A stretch of DNA of 64,000 nt from Bradyrhizobium sp. CCBAU 53351 (GCF_015291745.1 NZ_CP030059.1:3003501-3067500), one strand, 5' to 3'. Positions 54,019 to 63,300 are shown, counted from the first letter of the stretch. Notes: generated by a model from the sequence alone, not told the origin. Numbers and translations are program-made.

Positions 54019-54680
54019 GCTACCCGATGATCTCCACCCTGTCGTCTCGCGCCCGTCACATGTTGAGCGATGTCCGCGGCGTCGCCGCGACCGAGTTCGC
54101 CATCGTGACGCCGTTCATGCTGCTGCTCTATATCGGCGGCGTCGAGCTCGGCAACGGGCTTGCGATGAACGTCAAGGTCAGCGCGACCGCGCACAGCGTC
54201 GCCGACATGATCACGCAGAACACGGCCCTTACCACGACCCAGATGGACGGCATTCTCGCGGCCGCGACCGCCACCATGGCCCCATATCCGATCAAGAACG
54301 GCAACACGTCCTTGATGACGATCACGGTCTCGGAAGTCTCGACCGACGCCAGCGGCAACGCTACGGTGCGATGGAGCAAATCGACCAGTGCGTCGGGAGC
54401 AAGGACTGTCGGTCAGGCGATGACTTTGTCGTCCTTCACCGCGCCGGGCGGCACCAGCAACGCCAACATTTCGCTCATCCTGAGCGAGGTGTCCTACGAC
54501 TATACGCCGAACCTCGGCTTCACCATCGCGGGCACGGTCAAGCTGTCCGACAGCTACTACCTGTTCCCGCGCTGCTCGACGAACGGCCCGGCCACGTTGA
54601 AACCTCCTTATTACGACGTGAAATATCCGGCGACGTCCACCTGCACCTGCGTCCAGCACCTGCAGAAGAAGACCTGTTAG
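54015..54680 (+). CDS. TadE/TadG-like pseudopilin
   Basis: A 221-residue protein. The ATG at 54015 overlaps the previous stop. The N-terminus has the pseudopilin motif RGVAATEFAIVTPFMLLLYI and one transmembrane helix (about 26-46). The remainder is a Thr/Ser-rich exported domain with ATAHSVADMITQ and a cysteine-rich end (CSTNGPATLK, TCTCVQHLQKKTC). It is the third member of a compact three-gene set. A distinct role from the preceding protein is likely but unknown. Confidence 0.85.
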   Translation: MSYPMISTLSSRARHMLSDVRGVAATEFAIVTPFMLLLYIGGVELGNGLAMNVKVSATAHSVADMITQNTALTTTQMDGILAAATATMAPYPIKNGNTSLMTITVSEVSTDASGNATVRWSKSTSASGARTVGQAMTLSSFTAPGGTSNANISLILSEVSYDYTPNLGFTIAGTVKLSDSYYLFPRCSTNGPATLKPPYYDVKYPATSTCTCVQHLQKKTC

Positions 54681-55044
54681 TCCCGCGGGAGCGAGGTTGA
54701 TCGATCGGGGATGGTGCCGGGCGGCACGTCGGTCTCTTCGAGCAGTTCATCACGCTAGAGCCGGGGCTTGCAGGCGGGGGCGTCTGCGTACAAGCGCGCC
54801 TGCGATCGCCCCGGCGCGCTCGGCGCGGGGGGCTGGGCTACGGTAGCCCGCATTGCTTTACGACGTCGAAGCAGGCATTGATGGCGATAGCCGCGCTGGG
54901 AGGGGGGCGCTACGGGCGACCGCGGACCACCCCTGACGCGCTCGACGCAACCGCCCGAGGATGTCCTGCAATCACCCGGGCCAAGAACATGAGGAACGCG
55001 ATGGGTAGAGAATCCCATCGACCAGCCCCGAGGATATCCAAGCC
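54681..55044. other. Intergenic region, 364 bases, nothing recognised
   Basis: A GC-rich gap between the Tad-like genes and the AhpD-like gene. I see several G-rich and C-rich runs but no clear gene, hairpin with a T-run or known repeat family. A promoter for the following gene is presumably near its right end. Confidence 0.5.
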
Positions 55045-55620
55045 ATGACCCAGGCACCTGCCATCAGTCGCTTCCCTGTCCCTGATCTCGCCGACATGCC
55101 GGACGACATCCGGGCTCGTATCCTGGCCGTCCAGGAGAAGTCCGGCTTCATTCCGAACGTCTTTCTCGTGCTCGCGCACCGGCCGGACGAATTTCGCGCA
55201 TTCTTTGCCTACCATGATGCGCTGATGGACAAGCCCGGCAATCTCACCAAGGCCGAGCGGGAAATGATCGTGGTTGCGACCAGCAACCTCAATCAATGCC
55301 AATATTGCGTCATCGCGCATGGCGCGATCCTGCGCATCCGCGCAAAGAATCCGCTGATCGCGGATCAGGTCGCGGTCAACTACCGCAAGGCCGACATCAC
55401 GGACCGGCAAAAGGCGATGCTCGATTTCGCCGTGCGCGTCTCGACCGAGGCCTATGAGGTTTCCGAATCCGATTTCGTCACGCTGAAATCGCACGGCTTC
55501 ACCGAAGAGGACATCTGGGACATTGCCGCGATCACGGCTTTCTTCGGCCTGTCCAACCGGCTCGCCAACGTCACCAGTATGCGGCCGAACGCAGAGTTCT
55601 ACAGCATGGGACGCGGCTGA
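55045..55620 (+). CDS. AhpD-like peroxidase-related enzyme (CMD family)
   Basis: A 191-residue member of the alkylhydroperoxidase/carboxymuconolactone decarboxylase superfamily. The redox-active CxxC pair is Cys85 and Cys88 with the proton-relay His92 (NLNQCQYCVIAHGAILR). The N-terminal IPNVFLVLAHRPDEFRAFF and C-terminal ITAFFGLSNRLANVTSMRPNAEFY fit the uncharacterised peroxidase-related subgroup. It probably reduces organic peroxides or acts with a disulfide partner. It is a separate unit from the CoA-transferase genes, 106 bases downstream. Confidence 0.9.
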   Translation: MTQAPAISRFPVPDLADMPDDIRARILAVQEKSGFIPNVFLVLAHRPDEFRAFFAYHDALMDKPGNLTKAEREMIVVATSNLNQCQYCVIAHGAILRIRAKNPLIADQVAVNYRKADITDRQKAMLDFAVRVSTEAYEVSESDFVTLKSHGFTEEDIWDIAAITAFFGLSNRLANVTSMRPNAEFYSMGRG

Positions 55621-55726
55621 CGGAGTTCGCTCAATCACGATCGGGCGGTTCGTGCGACTTAGGCGTTTCGACGAATCCGGAAGTTGATCTTGCTCGATCG
55701 GCGTCTTGATTGAAAGAGGTGAAGAG

Positions 55727-56533
55727 ATGACAGACTTCGTAACGCCGCAAGAGATGGCGGAGATGATACCCTCGGGGTGCAAGCTCGGTCTGGCGCCTGA
55801 CGATTACGCTGCGTCCCCCGGAATGATTCGGCTGCTGATCGATCGCGGCGTTCGCGATCTCCATGTAGTGTGTGCGCCGATCGGGGGCATGCAAGTCGAT
55901 ATGCTGATCGGCGCCGGCGCCGTGACGACGCTGGAGACCAGCGCCGTCAGTCTCGGCGAAGCCGGCGGCGCACCCTGTTTCAGCCGGGCCGTCCGCGACG
56001 GGTCCATTCGCCTGCGCGATGCGACCTGTCCCGCGGTGTTCGCAGGCCTGACGGCCGCCGAGAAGGGCGTGCCGTTCATGCCGATCCGCGGCATCATCGG
56101 CAGTGACGTCCTCAAGAAGCGGGACGACTGGAAGGTGACGTCGAATCCGTTCGATGACGGCGAGAAGATCGTCGTGGTCTCGGCGATCCAGCCTGACATT
56201 GCCTTGTTTCATGCCCCTGAAGCGGACCGGTTCGGCAACGTTCGGCTGGGGCGCCGGCGCGAAACGATGCTGCTGGCGCACGCCTCGAAGAAGGCGTTCG
56301 TGACCGTCGAGCGCATCTCCGAGACGTCACTGCTCGAGGACGAGAAAATGGCCGCGGGCGTCCTGCCTGCAATCTATGTGAGTGCGGTGGCGCAGTTGAA
56401 GAACGGCGGGTGGCCCACGGGGCTTTACGCCGAGTATCCCAGGGATGGGCAGGAAGTCGAGAAATACGCGCGCGCGGCGCGCTCGCCGGAGGGGTTCCAG
56501 GCCTATATCCGGGGTTCGAGGAGCGCGGCATGA
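55727..56533 (+). CDS. CoA-transferase family I, alpha subunit (GctA/IpdA-like)
   Basis: A 268-residue subunit of a class I CoA-transferase. The ATG at 55727 follows GAGGTGAAGAG. The fold signatures are DLHVVCAPIGGMQVDMLIGAGAV and PFMPIRGIIGSDVLK, with VVVSAIQPDIALFHAPEADRFGNV near the end. It resembles the IpdA/GctA-like group that is paired with a beta subunit and acts on steroid or other ring intermediates, rather than the succinyl-CoA:acetoacetate enzymes. The next gene overlaps by four bases. A terminal pathway involving the thiolase and hydratase genes downstream is possible. Confidence 0.83.
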   Translation: MTDFVTPQEMAEMIPSGCKLGLAPDDYAASPGMIRLLIDRGVRDLHVVCAPIGGMQVDMLIGAGAVTTLETSAVSLGEAGGAPCFSRAVRDGSIRLRDATCPAVFAGLTAAEKGVPFMPIRGIIGSDVLKKRDDWKVTSNPFDDGEKIVVVSAIQPDIALFHAPEADRFGNVRLGRRRETMLLAHASKKAFVTVERISETSLLEDEKMAAGVLPAIYVSAVAQLKNGGWPTGLYAEYPRDGQEVEKYARAARSPEGFQAYIRGSRSAA

Positions 56534-57276
56534 CCGAGGCGTGCACCAGCCGCGAGCTGATGATCTATACGATCTCGCGGCTGCTGAAGGGCGTGCGGCA
56601 TGTTGCGGTCGGTCAATCCTCGCCGATGCCGGCGGCCGGTGCGATGCTGTTGCGTGCGCTCAACGAGCGTGACGGAGCGGGGCGCGTGCAGCTCTCGATC
56701 CTCGGATCGGTCAAGCACAATTCCTTCACCGGTGGTGCCGAGGAGTTGTTCGATTGTGCCGCGCAGGGGCGCCTGGATGCCTTCTTTCTCGGCGGTGGCC
56801 AGATCGACGGCCAGGGCAATGTCAATCTCGTCGGCACCGGCGACTACCCGAACAATCCGGTCAGGTGGCCCGGCTCGTTCGGCTCCGCCTATCTGTACTT
56901 CCTCGTTCCGCGGGTCATCCTGTTCCGCGAGGAGCACAGCCTGCGGTCCCTGGTAGAGCGCGTGGACTTCGTGTCTGCGCCTGGGGTCACCGACGAGACG
57001 GTCTATCGGCGCGGCGGCCCGCATGCGCTGCTGACCAACGCGGCGCTATTCTCCTTCGACCGGGAGGCGGGGCGCTTTCGCCTCGAGAGCACGCATCCCG
57101 GCTATGGTTGGCGCGACATTCGCGGCACGACGGGCTTTGCCTACGACAACGAGCAATGCGAGGTCACGACGCCGTCGCCGGACGACGCGACGCTGGCCTT
57201 GATCCGGGGACGGATCCGCGAGGAGCTGCGCGAATGCTATCCGCAGTTCGCGGGCAACATGCCGGGTCCGGGGTAG
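56530..57276 (+). CDS. CoA-transferase family I, beta subunit (GctB/IpdB-like)
   Basis: A 248-residue partner of the preceding subunit, overlapping its stop by four bases. In true family I transferases a catalytic Glu sits in this subunit in a VESG- or SENG-type motif. The corresponding stretch here reads RVQLSILGSVKHNSFTGG, with no Glu visible at the expected place. FFLGGGQIDGQGNVNLVGTGD and FREEHSLRSLVERVDFVSAPG are typical of the superfamily. Loss of the Glu is a property of the IpdAB ring-opening hydrolases. So hydrolysis or C-C cleavage of a cyclic acyl-CoA, not CoA transfer, is a reasonable hypothesis. Confidence 0.8.
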   Translation: MTEACTSRELMIYTISRLLKGVRHVAVGQSSPMPAAGAMLLRALNERDGAGRVQLSILGSVKHNSFTGGAEELFDCAAQGRLDAFFLGGGQIDGQGNVNLVGTGDYPNNPVRWPGSFGSAYLYFLVPRVILFREEHSLRSLVERVDFVSAPGVTDETVYRRGGPHALLTNAALFSFDREAGRFRLESTHPGYGWRDIRGTTGFAYDNEQCEVTTPSPDDATLALIRGRIREELRECYPQFAGNMPGPG

Positions 57277-57464
57277 GGGATCGCGCCTGCACTCTGCGGT
57301 CGGGTTAGGGCGCGTACTCATGAACATTCGTCGATATCTGCCTCGCGTCGATACTGCCGTCCTCATGCAATTGCGGCAGATGTCGTGAAGGGCCACACCT
57401 GATTTGGACCGAGAGGCGAAACGCCGCACTTGACGAGTAGGGAAGAGTTGCGTCCTCCGTCTGC

Positions 57465-58763
57465 CTACGCCGCTTGCGCCATCGCGGCTTGAGGTTTCGA
57501 TTGCCGCGACAGCGCCAGCACGATCAACGCGGCGAACACGCAGAGTGCGCCGGCGATGAAGAACGCGGGCAGGTAGCTCTGATAGACCGTCCGCGAGAAG
57601 CCTGCCCCGAAAGCCGCCGCGCCGGCGCCGAGCTGATGGCCGGCAAAAATCCAGCCAAACACCAGATTGGCGCGCTCGGGCCCGAATTTCTGCGCGGTGA
57701 GACGCACTGTCGGCGGCACCGTCGCGATCCAGTCGAGACCGTAGAACATCGCGAAGATCGAGAGGCCATAGAACGAGAAATCGCTGAACGGCAGGAAGTT
57801 CAGCGAGAGCCCGCGTAGCCCGTAGTACCAGAACAGCAGATAGCGGTTGTCGTAGCGGTCCGACAGCCAGCCCGACATGATGGTGCCGAAGAAATCGAAG
57901 ATGCCCATCGCCGCGAGCAGGCTTGCGGCCTGCACCTGCGGGATGCCGAAATCGAGGCACATCGGGATCAGGTGCACCTGGACGAGGCCGTTGGTCGAGG
58001 CGCCGCAGACGAAGAAGGTCGCGAACAGGATCCAGAACGCGGTCGACTTCGAGGCGTCGCGCAGCGTGCCGAGCGCCACGCCTGTGATCGAGCCGTGGCT
58101 GACGGGCGGTGCGGGCAGGGGTGTCGTGCCTTCGTCGCCGAACGGACGCTGGCCGACATCGCTCGGCCGATCGCGCATCGCGAGCAGCACTGCCAGCGCG
58201 GAGACGCCCAGCATGATGCAGACGAAGCCGAGCGCGAGCCGCCAGCCGTAACGTTCGGTCAGGCTTGCCAGCAGCGGCAGGAACACGAGCTGGCCGGTGG
58301 CGACGCTCGCAGTCATGATGCCGACGACGAGGCCGCGCCTTGCTGCGAACCAGCGCGTGGCGATGGTCGCACCCAGCACCAGGGCGGTCATGCCGGTGCC
58401 GATGCCGATCACCACGCCCCAGAGCGCGATGAGCTGCCATACCTCGGTCATGCCGAGGGAGGCTACCAGCGCCGAGACGACGATCAGCTGCGCGGTCAGC
58501 GTGACGTTGCGCAGGCCATAGCGGTTGAGCAGGGCGGCCGCGAACGGGGCCATCAGCCCGAACAGGATGAAGCGGATCGACAGCGCGGAAGAAATCTCCG
58601 CCGTGCTCCAGCCGAACTCCTTTTGCAGGGGAACGATGAAGACGCCGGGCGCGCCGACCGTGCCGGCGCTGATCAGCGCGGCGAGGAAGGTCACGCCGAC
58701 CATCACCCAGCCGTAATGGACGTTGCGGCGGGACAATGCTGCCGCGAGCCAGTTCGAGATCAT
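57465..58763 (-). CDS. MFS transporter
   Basis: A 432-residue inner-membrane transporter with twelve predicted helices. The first is WVMVGVTFLAALISAGTVGAPGVF. The OFA/monocarboxylate-like features are FGWSTAEISSALSIRFILFGLMAPFAAALLNRYGLR and the second-half repeat GWLSDRYDNRYLLFWYYGL. Probably imports a monocarboxylate or other organic acid by proton symport. It is upstream on the same strand of nothing else and faces the CoA-transferase genes convergently. It is 111 bases downstream of the thiolase gene and may share its transcript. Confidence 0.88.
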   Translation of the reverse strand: MISNWLAAALSRRNVHYGWVMVGVTFLAALISAGTVGAPGVFIVPLQKEFGWSTAEISSALSIRFILFGLMAPFAAALLNRYGLRNVTLTAQLIVVSALVASLGMTEVWQLIALWGVVIGIGTGMTALVLGATIATRWFAARRGLVVGIMTASVATGQLVFLPLLASLTERYGWRLALGFVCIMLGVSALAVLLAMRDRPSDVGQRPFGDEGTTPLPAPPVSHGSITGVALGTLRDASKSTAFWILFATFFVCGASTNGLVQVHLIPMCLDFGIPQVQAASLLAAMGIFDFFGTIMSGWLSDRYDNRYLLFWYYGLRGLSLNFLPFSDFSFYGLSIFAMFYGLDWIATVPPTVRLTAQKFGPERANLVFGWIFAGHQLGAGAAAFGAGFSRTVYQSYLPAFFIAGALCVFAALIVLALSRQSKPQAAMAQAA

Positions 58764-58874
58764 TGGGCCTCAATCTTTTTGGCGGGCCCCTGGAGACCCG
58801 CATCACGGTTGCAATCTGGCACAAGGAATGGAAGTCTAAAATGACAGACTTCCCTCAATTTCGGACATCATTGA

Positions 58875-60071
58875 TCAGCGGGCCGACCGCTCGACGGCGA
58901 TGGCCGTGGCTTCACCGCCGCCGATGCACAGCGCGGCGATGCCGCGCTTGAGGTTCTGCGCCTCGAGCGCATGCAGCAGCGTCACGATCAGCCGTGCGCC
59001 GGTGGCGCCGATCGGGTGGCCGAGCGCACATGCGCCGCCATTGACGTTGAGCTTCTCGCGGGGAATGCCGAGATCGCGTTGCGCCGCCATCGCCACCACG
59101 GCGAAGGCCTCGTTGATCTCGAACAGGTCGACGTCGGACGCAGCCCAGCCGACCTTGTCGAGCAGCTTGCGGATCGCCGGGATCGGCGCCGTGGTGAACC
59201 ATTGCGGCTCCTGGCTGTGCGTGGCGTGGCCCTTGATCTCGGCGAGAACGGGAAGGCCGCTCCGGTCGGCGAGCGAACGCTTCGTCAGCACCAGCGCAGC
59301 CGCACCGTCGGCATTGGCGGAAGAGGCCGCCGGCGTGATCGTACCGTTGGCGCGGAACGCCGGCTTCAGGCCCGGGATCTTGGCCGGATCGACCTTCAGT
59401 GGATGCTCGTCATTGGCAACGATGCGGGGACCTGCCTTTTCGGCGAGCGTGATCGGCGCAATCTCGGCCTGGAACGCGCCGCCATCGACCGCCTTGCGGG
59501 CGCGGCTGAGCGTCTCCATGGCGTAAGCGTCCTGGTCCTTGCGCGTGAACTGATAGGCCTCCGCCGTTGCTTCGCCAAAATCACCCATGGAACGGCCGGA
59601 CTCGTAGGCGTCCTCCAGCCCGTCCATCATCATGTGGTCGATGATGCGGTCATGGCCGACGCGATAGCCGCCGCGGGCCTTGGCCAGCAGGTACGGCGCG
59701 TTGCTCATGCTCTCCATGCCGCCGGAGACGACGATCTGGGCCGAGCCGGCGCGGATGATGTCGTGCGCCAGCATGGTCGCCTTCATGCCGGAGCCGCACA
59801 CCTTGTTGACGGTGGTCGCGCCGGTGGCATCGGGAAGACCCGCGGTACGTGCAGCCTGGCGTGCCGGCGCCTGGCCTTGGCCGGCCGGCAGCACGCAGCC
59901 CATGAAGACTTCGTCGATCTTGTCGGGCGAGAGTTTTGCGCGCTCCAGCGCAGCGCCGATCACGTGTGAGCCAAGCTTGTGCGCGGGGAGTGGGGACAAT
60001 TCGCCCATGAAGCGGCCGAGTGGGGTGCGGGCGGCGGAGACGATGACGACGGGATCGGCAGCTTCGGCCAT
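58875..60071 (-). CDS. Acetyl-CoA C-acetyltransferase (thiolase II)
   Basis: A 398-residue complete thiolase. MAEAADPVVIVSAARTPLGRFMGEL is the usual start. The nucleophile Cys92 lies in NKVCGSGMKAT, the SGGMESMSNAPYLL segment follows, and NVNGGACALGHPIGATGAR has the catalytic His. A terminal LCIGGGEATAIAVE holds the second Cys. It catalyses reversible cleavage of acetoacetyl-CoA (or longer 3-ketoacyl-CoA). An AT-rich promoter-like stretch (about 60100-60125) lies upstream. It is unrelated in subfamily to the SCP-x-type genes at 33920 and 36935. Confidence 0.93.
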   Translation of the reverse strand: MAEAADPVVIVSAARTPLGRFMGELSPLPAHKLGSHVIGAALERAKLSPDKIDEVFMGCVLPAGQGQAPARQAARTAGLPDATGATTVNKVCGSGMKATMLAHDIIRAGSAQIVVSGGMESMSNAPYLLAKARGGYRVGHDRIIDHMMMDGLEDAYESGRSMGDFGEATAEAYQFTRKDQDAYAMETLSRARKAVDGGAFQAEIAPITLAEKAGPRIVANDEHPLKVDPAKIPGLKPAFRANGTITPAASSANADGAAALVLTKRSLADRSGLPVLAEIKGHATHSQEPQWFTTAPIPAIRKLLDKVGWAASDVDLFEINEAFAVVAMAAQRDLGIPREKLNVNGGACALGHPIGATGARLIVTLLHALEAQNLKRGIAALCIGGGEATAIAVERSAR

Positions 60072-60222
60072 GATGGAACTCCCTGGCGATGGCGGGTAAG
60101 ATTATGATCATCATATTATGCAGTGCAAAAAATGCAACCGCGGCGAGGATGAGAAATTGTCGTGGTGAGATGAGATTTATTGCGGCGGCTGCTGCTGCGT
60201 CCGGGGCACGGAAGCCTGCATC

Positions 60223-60993
60223 CTACCGCTTCCGGTTCACAAACGCGCCCATCAAGCGCGTCGGCTCGTCCGTCAGGAACGACTCGCCGAACACCTTCAC
60301 GCTCAAATTCACGGACTCGGTGAGCGGCAGCTCCTCCCATTGCCGCAGCAGGGCCTTCTGCGAGCGCAGCGCCTCGGGGCCGCATTCCAGCAAAGCCTTC
60401 ACCAGGTGCTCGATCTCCGCATCCAGCCCGCCCTCCGGCGCGACCTTGTCGACCAGTCCCCAGGCGAGCGCAGTCGGCGCGTCGATGTTCTCCGCCGTCA
60501 TCACCAGCCAGCGCGCGCGGGCCCAGCCGATCAGGCGCGGCAGCAGCGCCGCATGGATCACCGACGGAATGCCGACACGCACCTCGGGCATGCCGAAATG
60601 GGCATCATGCGCGGCGATGCGGAAATCGCAGGCCGCGGCGACCTCGAGGCCGCCGCCGAGGCACCAGCCGGGCATCCGTGCGATCACGGGCGCCGGGAAT
60701 TGGCGCACGGCCTCGCAGAGATCGCGCAGGCGGCTGATGAAGGCTTCGGCCGATGCCTGGTCGAGCTTGGCCATCTCCTTGATGTCGGCACCGCCGATCA
60801 TGCTCTTCTCGCTCTGGCCGCGCAGCACCACGACGCGAATGCTGCGGTCGGGCGCGAGCTGCTGCAAGCCTTCGCGCACGGCATTGGTCACCGCTGAGCC
60901 GAGAATGTTGAGCGGGCCGGCGTTGCAGATCGCGACATGGACGACGCCGCGCGCATCGCGCGTCACGCCGCAATGGTGGTTGAGCATTTCCAT
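60223..60993 (-). CDS. Enoyl-CoA hydratase/isomerase (crotonase family)
   Basis: A 256-residue crotonase. CoA-binding and oxyanion-hole residues are expected in SMIGGADIKEMAKL and PGWCLGGGLEVAAACD, and the catalytic Glu in GMPEVRVGIPSVIHAALLP. The overall sequence is well conserved but the first half (NAGPLNILGSAVTNAV) differs from typical FadB, so it may hydrate or isomerise a branched or aromatic acyl-CoA. It lies 151 bases upstream of the thiolase gene on the same strand, which is too far for a tight operon. Confidence 0.87.
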   Translation of the reverse strand: MEMLNHHCGVTRDARGVVHVAICNAGPLNILGSAVTNAVREGLQQLAPDRSIRVVVLRGQSEKSMIGGADIKEMAKLDQASAEAFISRLRDLCEAVRQFPAPVIARMPGWCLGGGLEVAAACDFRIAAHDAHFGMPEVRVGIPSVIHAALLPRLIGWARARWLVMTAENIDAPTALAWGLVDKVAPEGGLDAEIEHLVKALLECGPEALRSQKALLRQWEELPLTESVNLSVKVFGESFLTDEPTRLMGAFVNRKR

Positions 60994-61150
60994 CGTGGGA
61001 TCTCGATTGGCTTTCGTAGGCGCGCAAGGCGCGCTGGTCGGAGATTACTTCCGGGCCGAAGCGTCCTGCTTGTCAAGCGGGCAGGCGAGGTGGAGTTGCC
61101 AGCGCGAAGTCCGCGACATAGTATGACGCGTGTCATTCAAAGGGGCGGCC

Positions 61151-61684
61151 ATGACCGACATCGAACAACTCGACCTGTTTTCGCCGGCACAGCGGCGTGA
61201 GCGCGTGGTGGACTGGCAGATGCCCGCCCCGGTCGCGAGAGCGGCCATGGGGTTGTCCGGCATGGATGCCATGCTGGGGATTCGCGACGGCCGGCTGCCG
61301 CCGCCGCCTTTCGCGAAACTGATCGGCTTCACCATGGCGATGGTCGAGCCGGGCCGGATCGTCATGGAACTAGAGCCGCGCGAGGATCTCGAAAATACCA
61401 TCGGTCTTCTCCACGGCGCGACCGCCGCGGCGCTGCTCGATACCGCGATGGGCTGTGCCATTTCGACCCGGCTCGCGGCCGGGCAGGGTTCGGTGACCTT
61501 GGAGTTGAAGCTGGCCTTCCTGCGTCCGCTCTCGGTTCGTTCCGGGCTGATTTCGGCCGAAGGTAAAGTGATCAAGCTCGGGCGGCAGACCAGCTACACC
61601 GAAGGCTTCGTCCGGGACGGCAAGGGCGCCCTTGCGGTGCACGCAACTGCAACGTTTTCGATGATCGGCGGCAACTTAACATGA
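61151..61684 (+). CDS. PaaI-type hotdog thioesterase
   Basis: A 177-residue acyl-CoA thioesterase with the hotdog fold. After a 50-residue N-terminal extension the core has LHGATAAALLDTAMGCAI, in place of the HGG motif, followed by VTLELKLAFLRPL and GRQTSYTEGFVRDGKGALAVHATATF. It hydrolyses a medium or aromatic acyl-CoA. The ATG at 61151 (MTDIEQLDLF) is preferred over an ATG at 61130. It is followed by a TetR gene on the same strand after 64 bases. Confidence 0.85.
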   Translation: MTDIEQLDLFSPAQRRERVVDWQMPAPVARAAMGLSGMDAMLGIRDGRLPPPPFAKLIGFTMAMVEPGRIVMELEPREDLENTIGLLHGATAAALLDTAMGCAISTRLAAGQGSVTLELKLAFLRPLSVRSGLISAEGKVIKLGRQTSYTEGFVRDGKGALAVHATATFSMIGGNLT

Positions 61685-61748
61685 ATTAATGCACCTAATT
61701 CGTCATTTGCGTGTTATGAGATGACCTTCGACATCCAATGAGACCAGC

Positions 61749-62363
61749 ATGCGCTATTCCCCGGAACACAAGCAGGAAACCCACGACCGCATCGTGAGGA
61801 AGGCCTCCACGCGGTTGCGTGAAAAGGGCGCCCACGGCATTGGCGTCGCCGACCTCATGAAGGAGGCCGGCCTGACCCATGGCGGCTTCTACGCGCATTT
61901 CGATTCCCGCGAGGCGCTGGTAATCGAGGCGTTCGGTTATGCGATGGACCGCTCGATGGAGCACTGGCGCCAGATCACCGACGAGGTCTCGCCGGACAAG
62001 CGGCTGGCGCTGGTCGCAGAGGCCTACCTCTCCACGCTGCATCGCGACAATCCCGGCCATGGCTGCTCGATTCCCGCATTGGGCGCCGAGATTGCCCGCG
62101 AGAGCCCCAAGGCGCGCAAGGCGTTCGCCGGCAAGCTCGACGAGATGATCGAGCAACTGACGGACTACATCCCGAACATGCCGCGCAAGGCGGCGCGAAA
62201 GCAGGCGATCGCGACGCTGGCGACGATGGCCGGCACCATGCTGCTGGCCCGCATCGCGGGGTCAAGCGAGCTGTCGGACGAGGTGTTGAAGGCGGGCAGG
62301 GACAGTACGCTCGAGGGCGCGAAGCGCGAGCCGAAAGTGGCGGCGAAGAAGGCAAAGAACTAG
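61749..62363 (+). CDS. TetR/AcrR family transcriptional regulator
   Basis: A 204-residue repressor. The helix-turn-helix covers residues about 8-55: HDRIVRKASTRLREKGAHGIGVADLMKEAGLTHGGFYAHFDSREALV, where GGFYAHFDSRE is the family turn. The remaining domain is helical with no known ligand signature. GHGCSIPALGAEIARESPKARKAF is typical of the group of TetR regulators near fatty-acid and transport genes. It may control the thioesterase upstream and itself. The C-terminus is very basic (EPKVAAKKAKN). Confidence 0.87.
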   Translation: MRYSPEHKQETHDRIVRKASTRLREKGAHGIGVADLMKEAGLTHGGFYAHFDSREALVIEAFGYAMDRSMEHWRQITDEVSPDKRLALVAEAYLSTLHRDNPGHGCSIPALGAEIARESPKARKAFAGKLDEMIEQLTDYIPNMPRKAARKQAIATLATMAGTMLLARIAGSSELSDEVLKAGRDSTLEGAKREPKVAAKKAKN

Positions 62364-62391
62364 GCGCGTTGCGCATCCTGCGAGACCGGTG

Positions 62392-63300
62392 CTACCGCCC
62401 CGCAAACAGCGCCCGCTCGCGCTCCACGATCTCACTGACGTAATCCGCCACCGCGCGGATGCGCGCCAGATCCTTGCTGTCGGCGTGCATCAGCATCCAG
62501 AACGTCCGCGTGATCGCGATCTCATCGGGCAGCACTGGGACGAGTTGCGGGTAGTCGCTCGCCATGAAGTGGGGCAGCACGGCGATACCGAAACCTGAGA
62601 GCGTGGCATTGAGCTGGGCGATCAGATTGGCGCTGCGAAAGCGCGCGGAGATCCGCGGCGACACCTGCGGCAGATAATCGAGCTCCGGCGTGAACAGCAG
62701 CTCCTCGATGTAACCGACGAAGCGATGCTGCGGCAGCACCTCGCGCGAGGTGATTTTCGGGAAGCGGTCGAGATAGGCGGGGGCCGCATAGAGGCCGAGG
62801 CGGTAGTCGAGCAGCTTGCGGCCGACGATGCGGCCTTCCTTCGGCATGGTCAGACTGATGGCGATATCGGCCTCGCGCTTGGAGAGACTGAATAGTCGCG
62901 CGGTGGCCACAAGTTGCAGGTCGAGATCGGGATACCGGTCGGCGAAGGGCGCCAGCCGCGGCGCCAGGAACGCGGTGCCGAAGCCATCGGGCGCGCCGAT
63001 CCGCACCGTGCCGGTCAGCCGCGCCACCGAGCCGCCGACCTGCTCCTGGTTGGCGACGATGGTCGATTCCATCGCTTCCGCGCTGTCGGCGACGCGCTGG
63101 CCGGCCTCGGTGAGGAGGTAGCCGGTCTTGCGCCGGTCAAACAATTTCGCCGAGAGGTGCTTTTCCAGCCGGTCGACACGACGGATCACCGTGGCATGGT
63201 CGACGCCGAGCTGTTTTGCCGCAGCCGAGACCGAGCCGCCCCGCACGATGGCCAGCACGAAGCGAAAGTCGTCCCAATCGATAGCGCCTTGATCCAGCAT
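62392..63300 (-). CDS. LysR family transcriptional regulator
   Basis: A 302-residue regulator. The ATG at 63300 (MLDQGAIDWDDFRF) gives a normal N-terminus; upstream ATGs at 63321 and 63378 are in frame. The winged helix-turn-helix is FVLAIVRGGSVSAAAKQLGVDHATVIRRVDRLEKHLSAKLF. The substrate domain carries two sugar-binding-like lobes. It is divergent from mmsA, separated by about 102 bases, so it most likely regulates mmsA in response to a metabolite. No T-N11-A box was located with confidence. Confidence 0.88.
   Translation of the reverse strand: MLDQGAIDWDDFRFVLAIVRGGSVSAAAKQLGVDHATVIRRVDRLEKHLSAKLFDRRKTGYLLTEAGQRVADSAEAMESTIVANQEQVGGSVARLTGTVRIGAPDGFGTAFLAPRLAPFADRYPDLDLQLVATARLFSLSKREADIAISLTMPKEGRIVGRKLLDYRLGLYAAPAYLDRFPKITSREVLPQHRFVGYIEELLFTPELDYLPQVSPRISARFRSANLIAQLNATLSGFGIAVLPHFMASDYPQLVPVLPDEIAITRTFWMLMHADSKDLARIRAVADYVSEIVERERALFAGR

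Noticed and set aside
57320..57388. A 22-codon frame starting ATG at about 57320 between the CoA-transferase and MFS genes.
   Set aside because: No convincing ribosome site and no distinctive product; the length is within chance expectation.
58875..60071. Thiolase considered as part of a polyhydroxybutyrate operon.
   Set aside because: No phaB, phaC or phasin gene lies nearby; neighbours are an MFS carrier and a crotonase.
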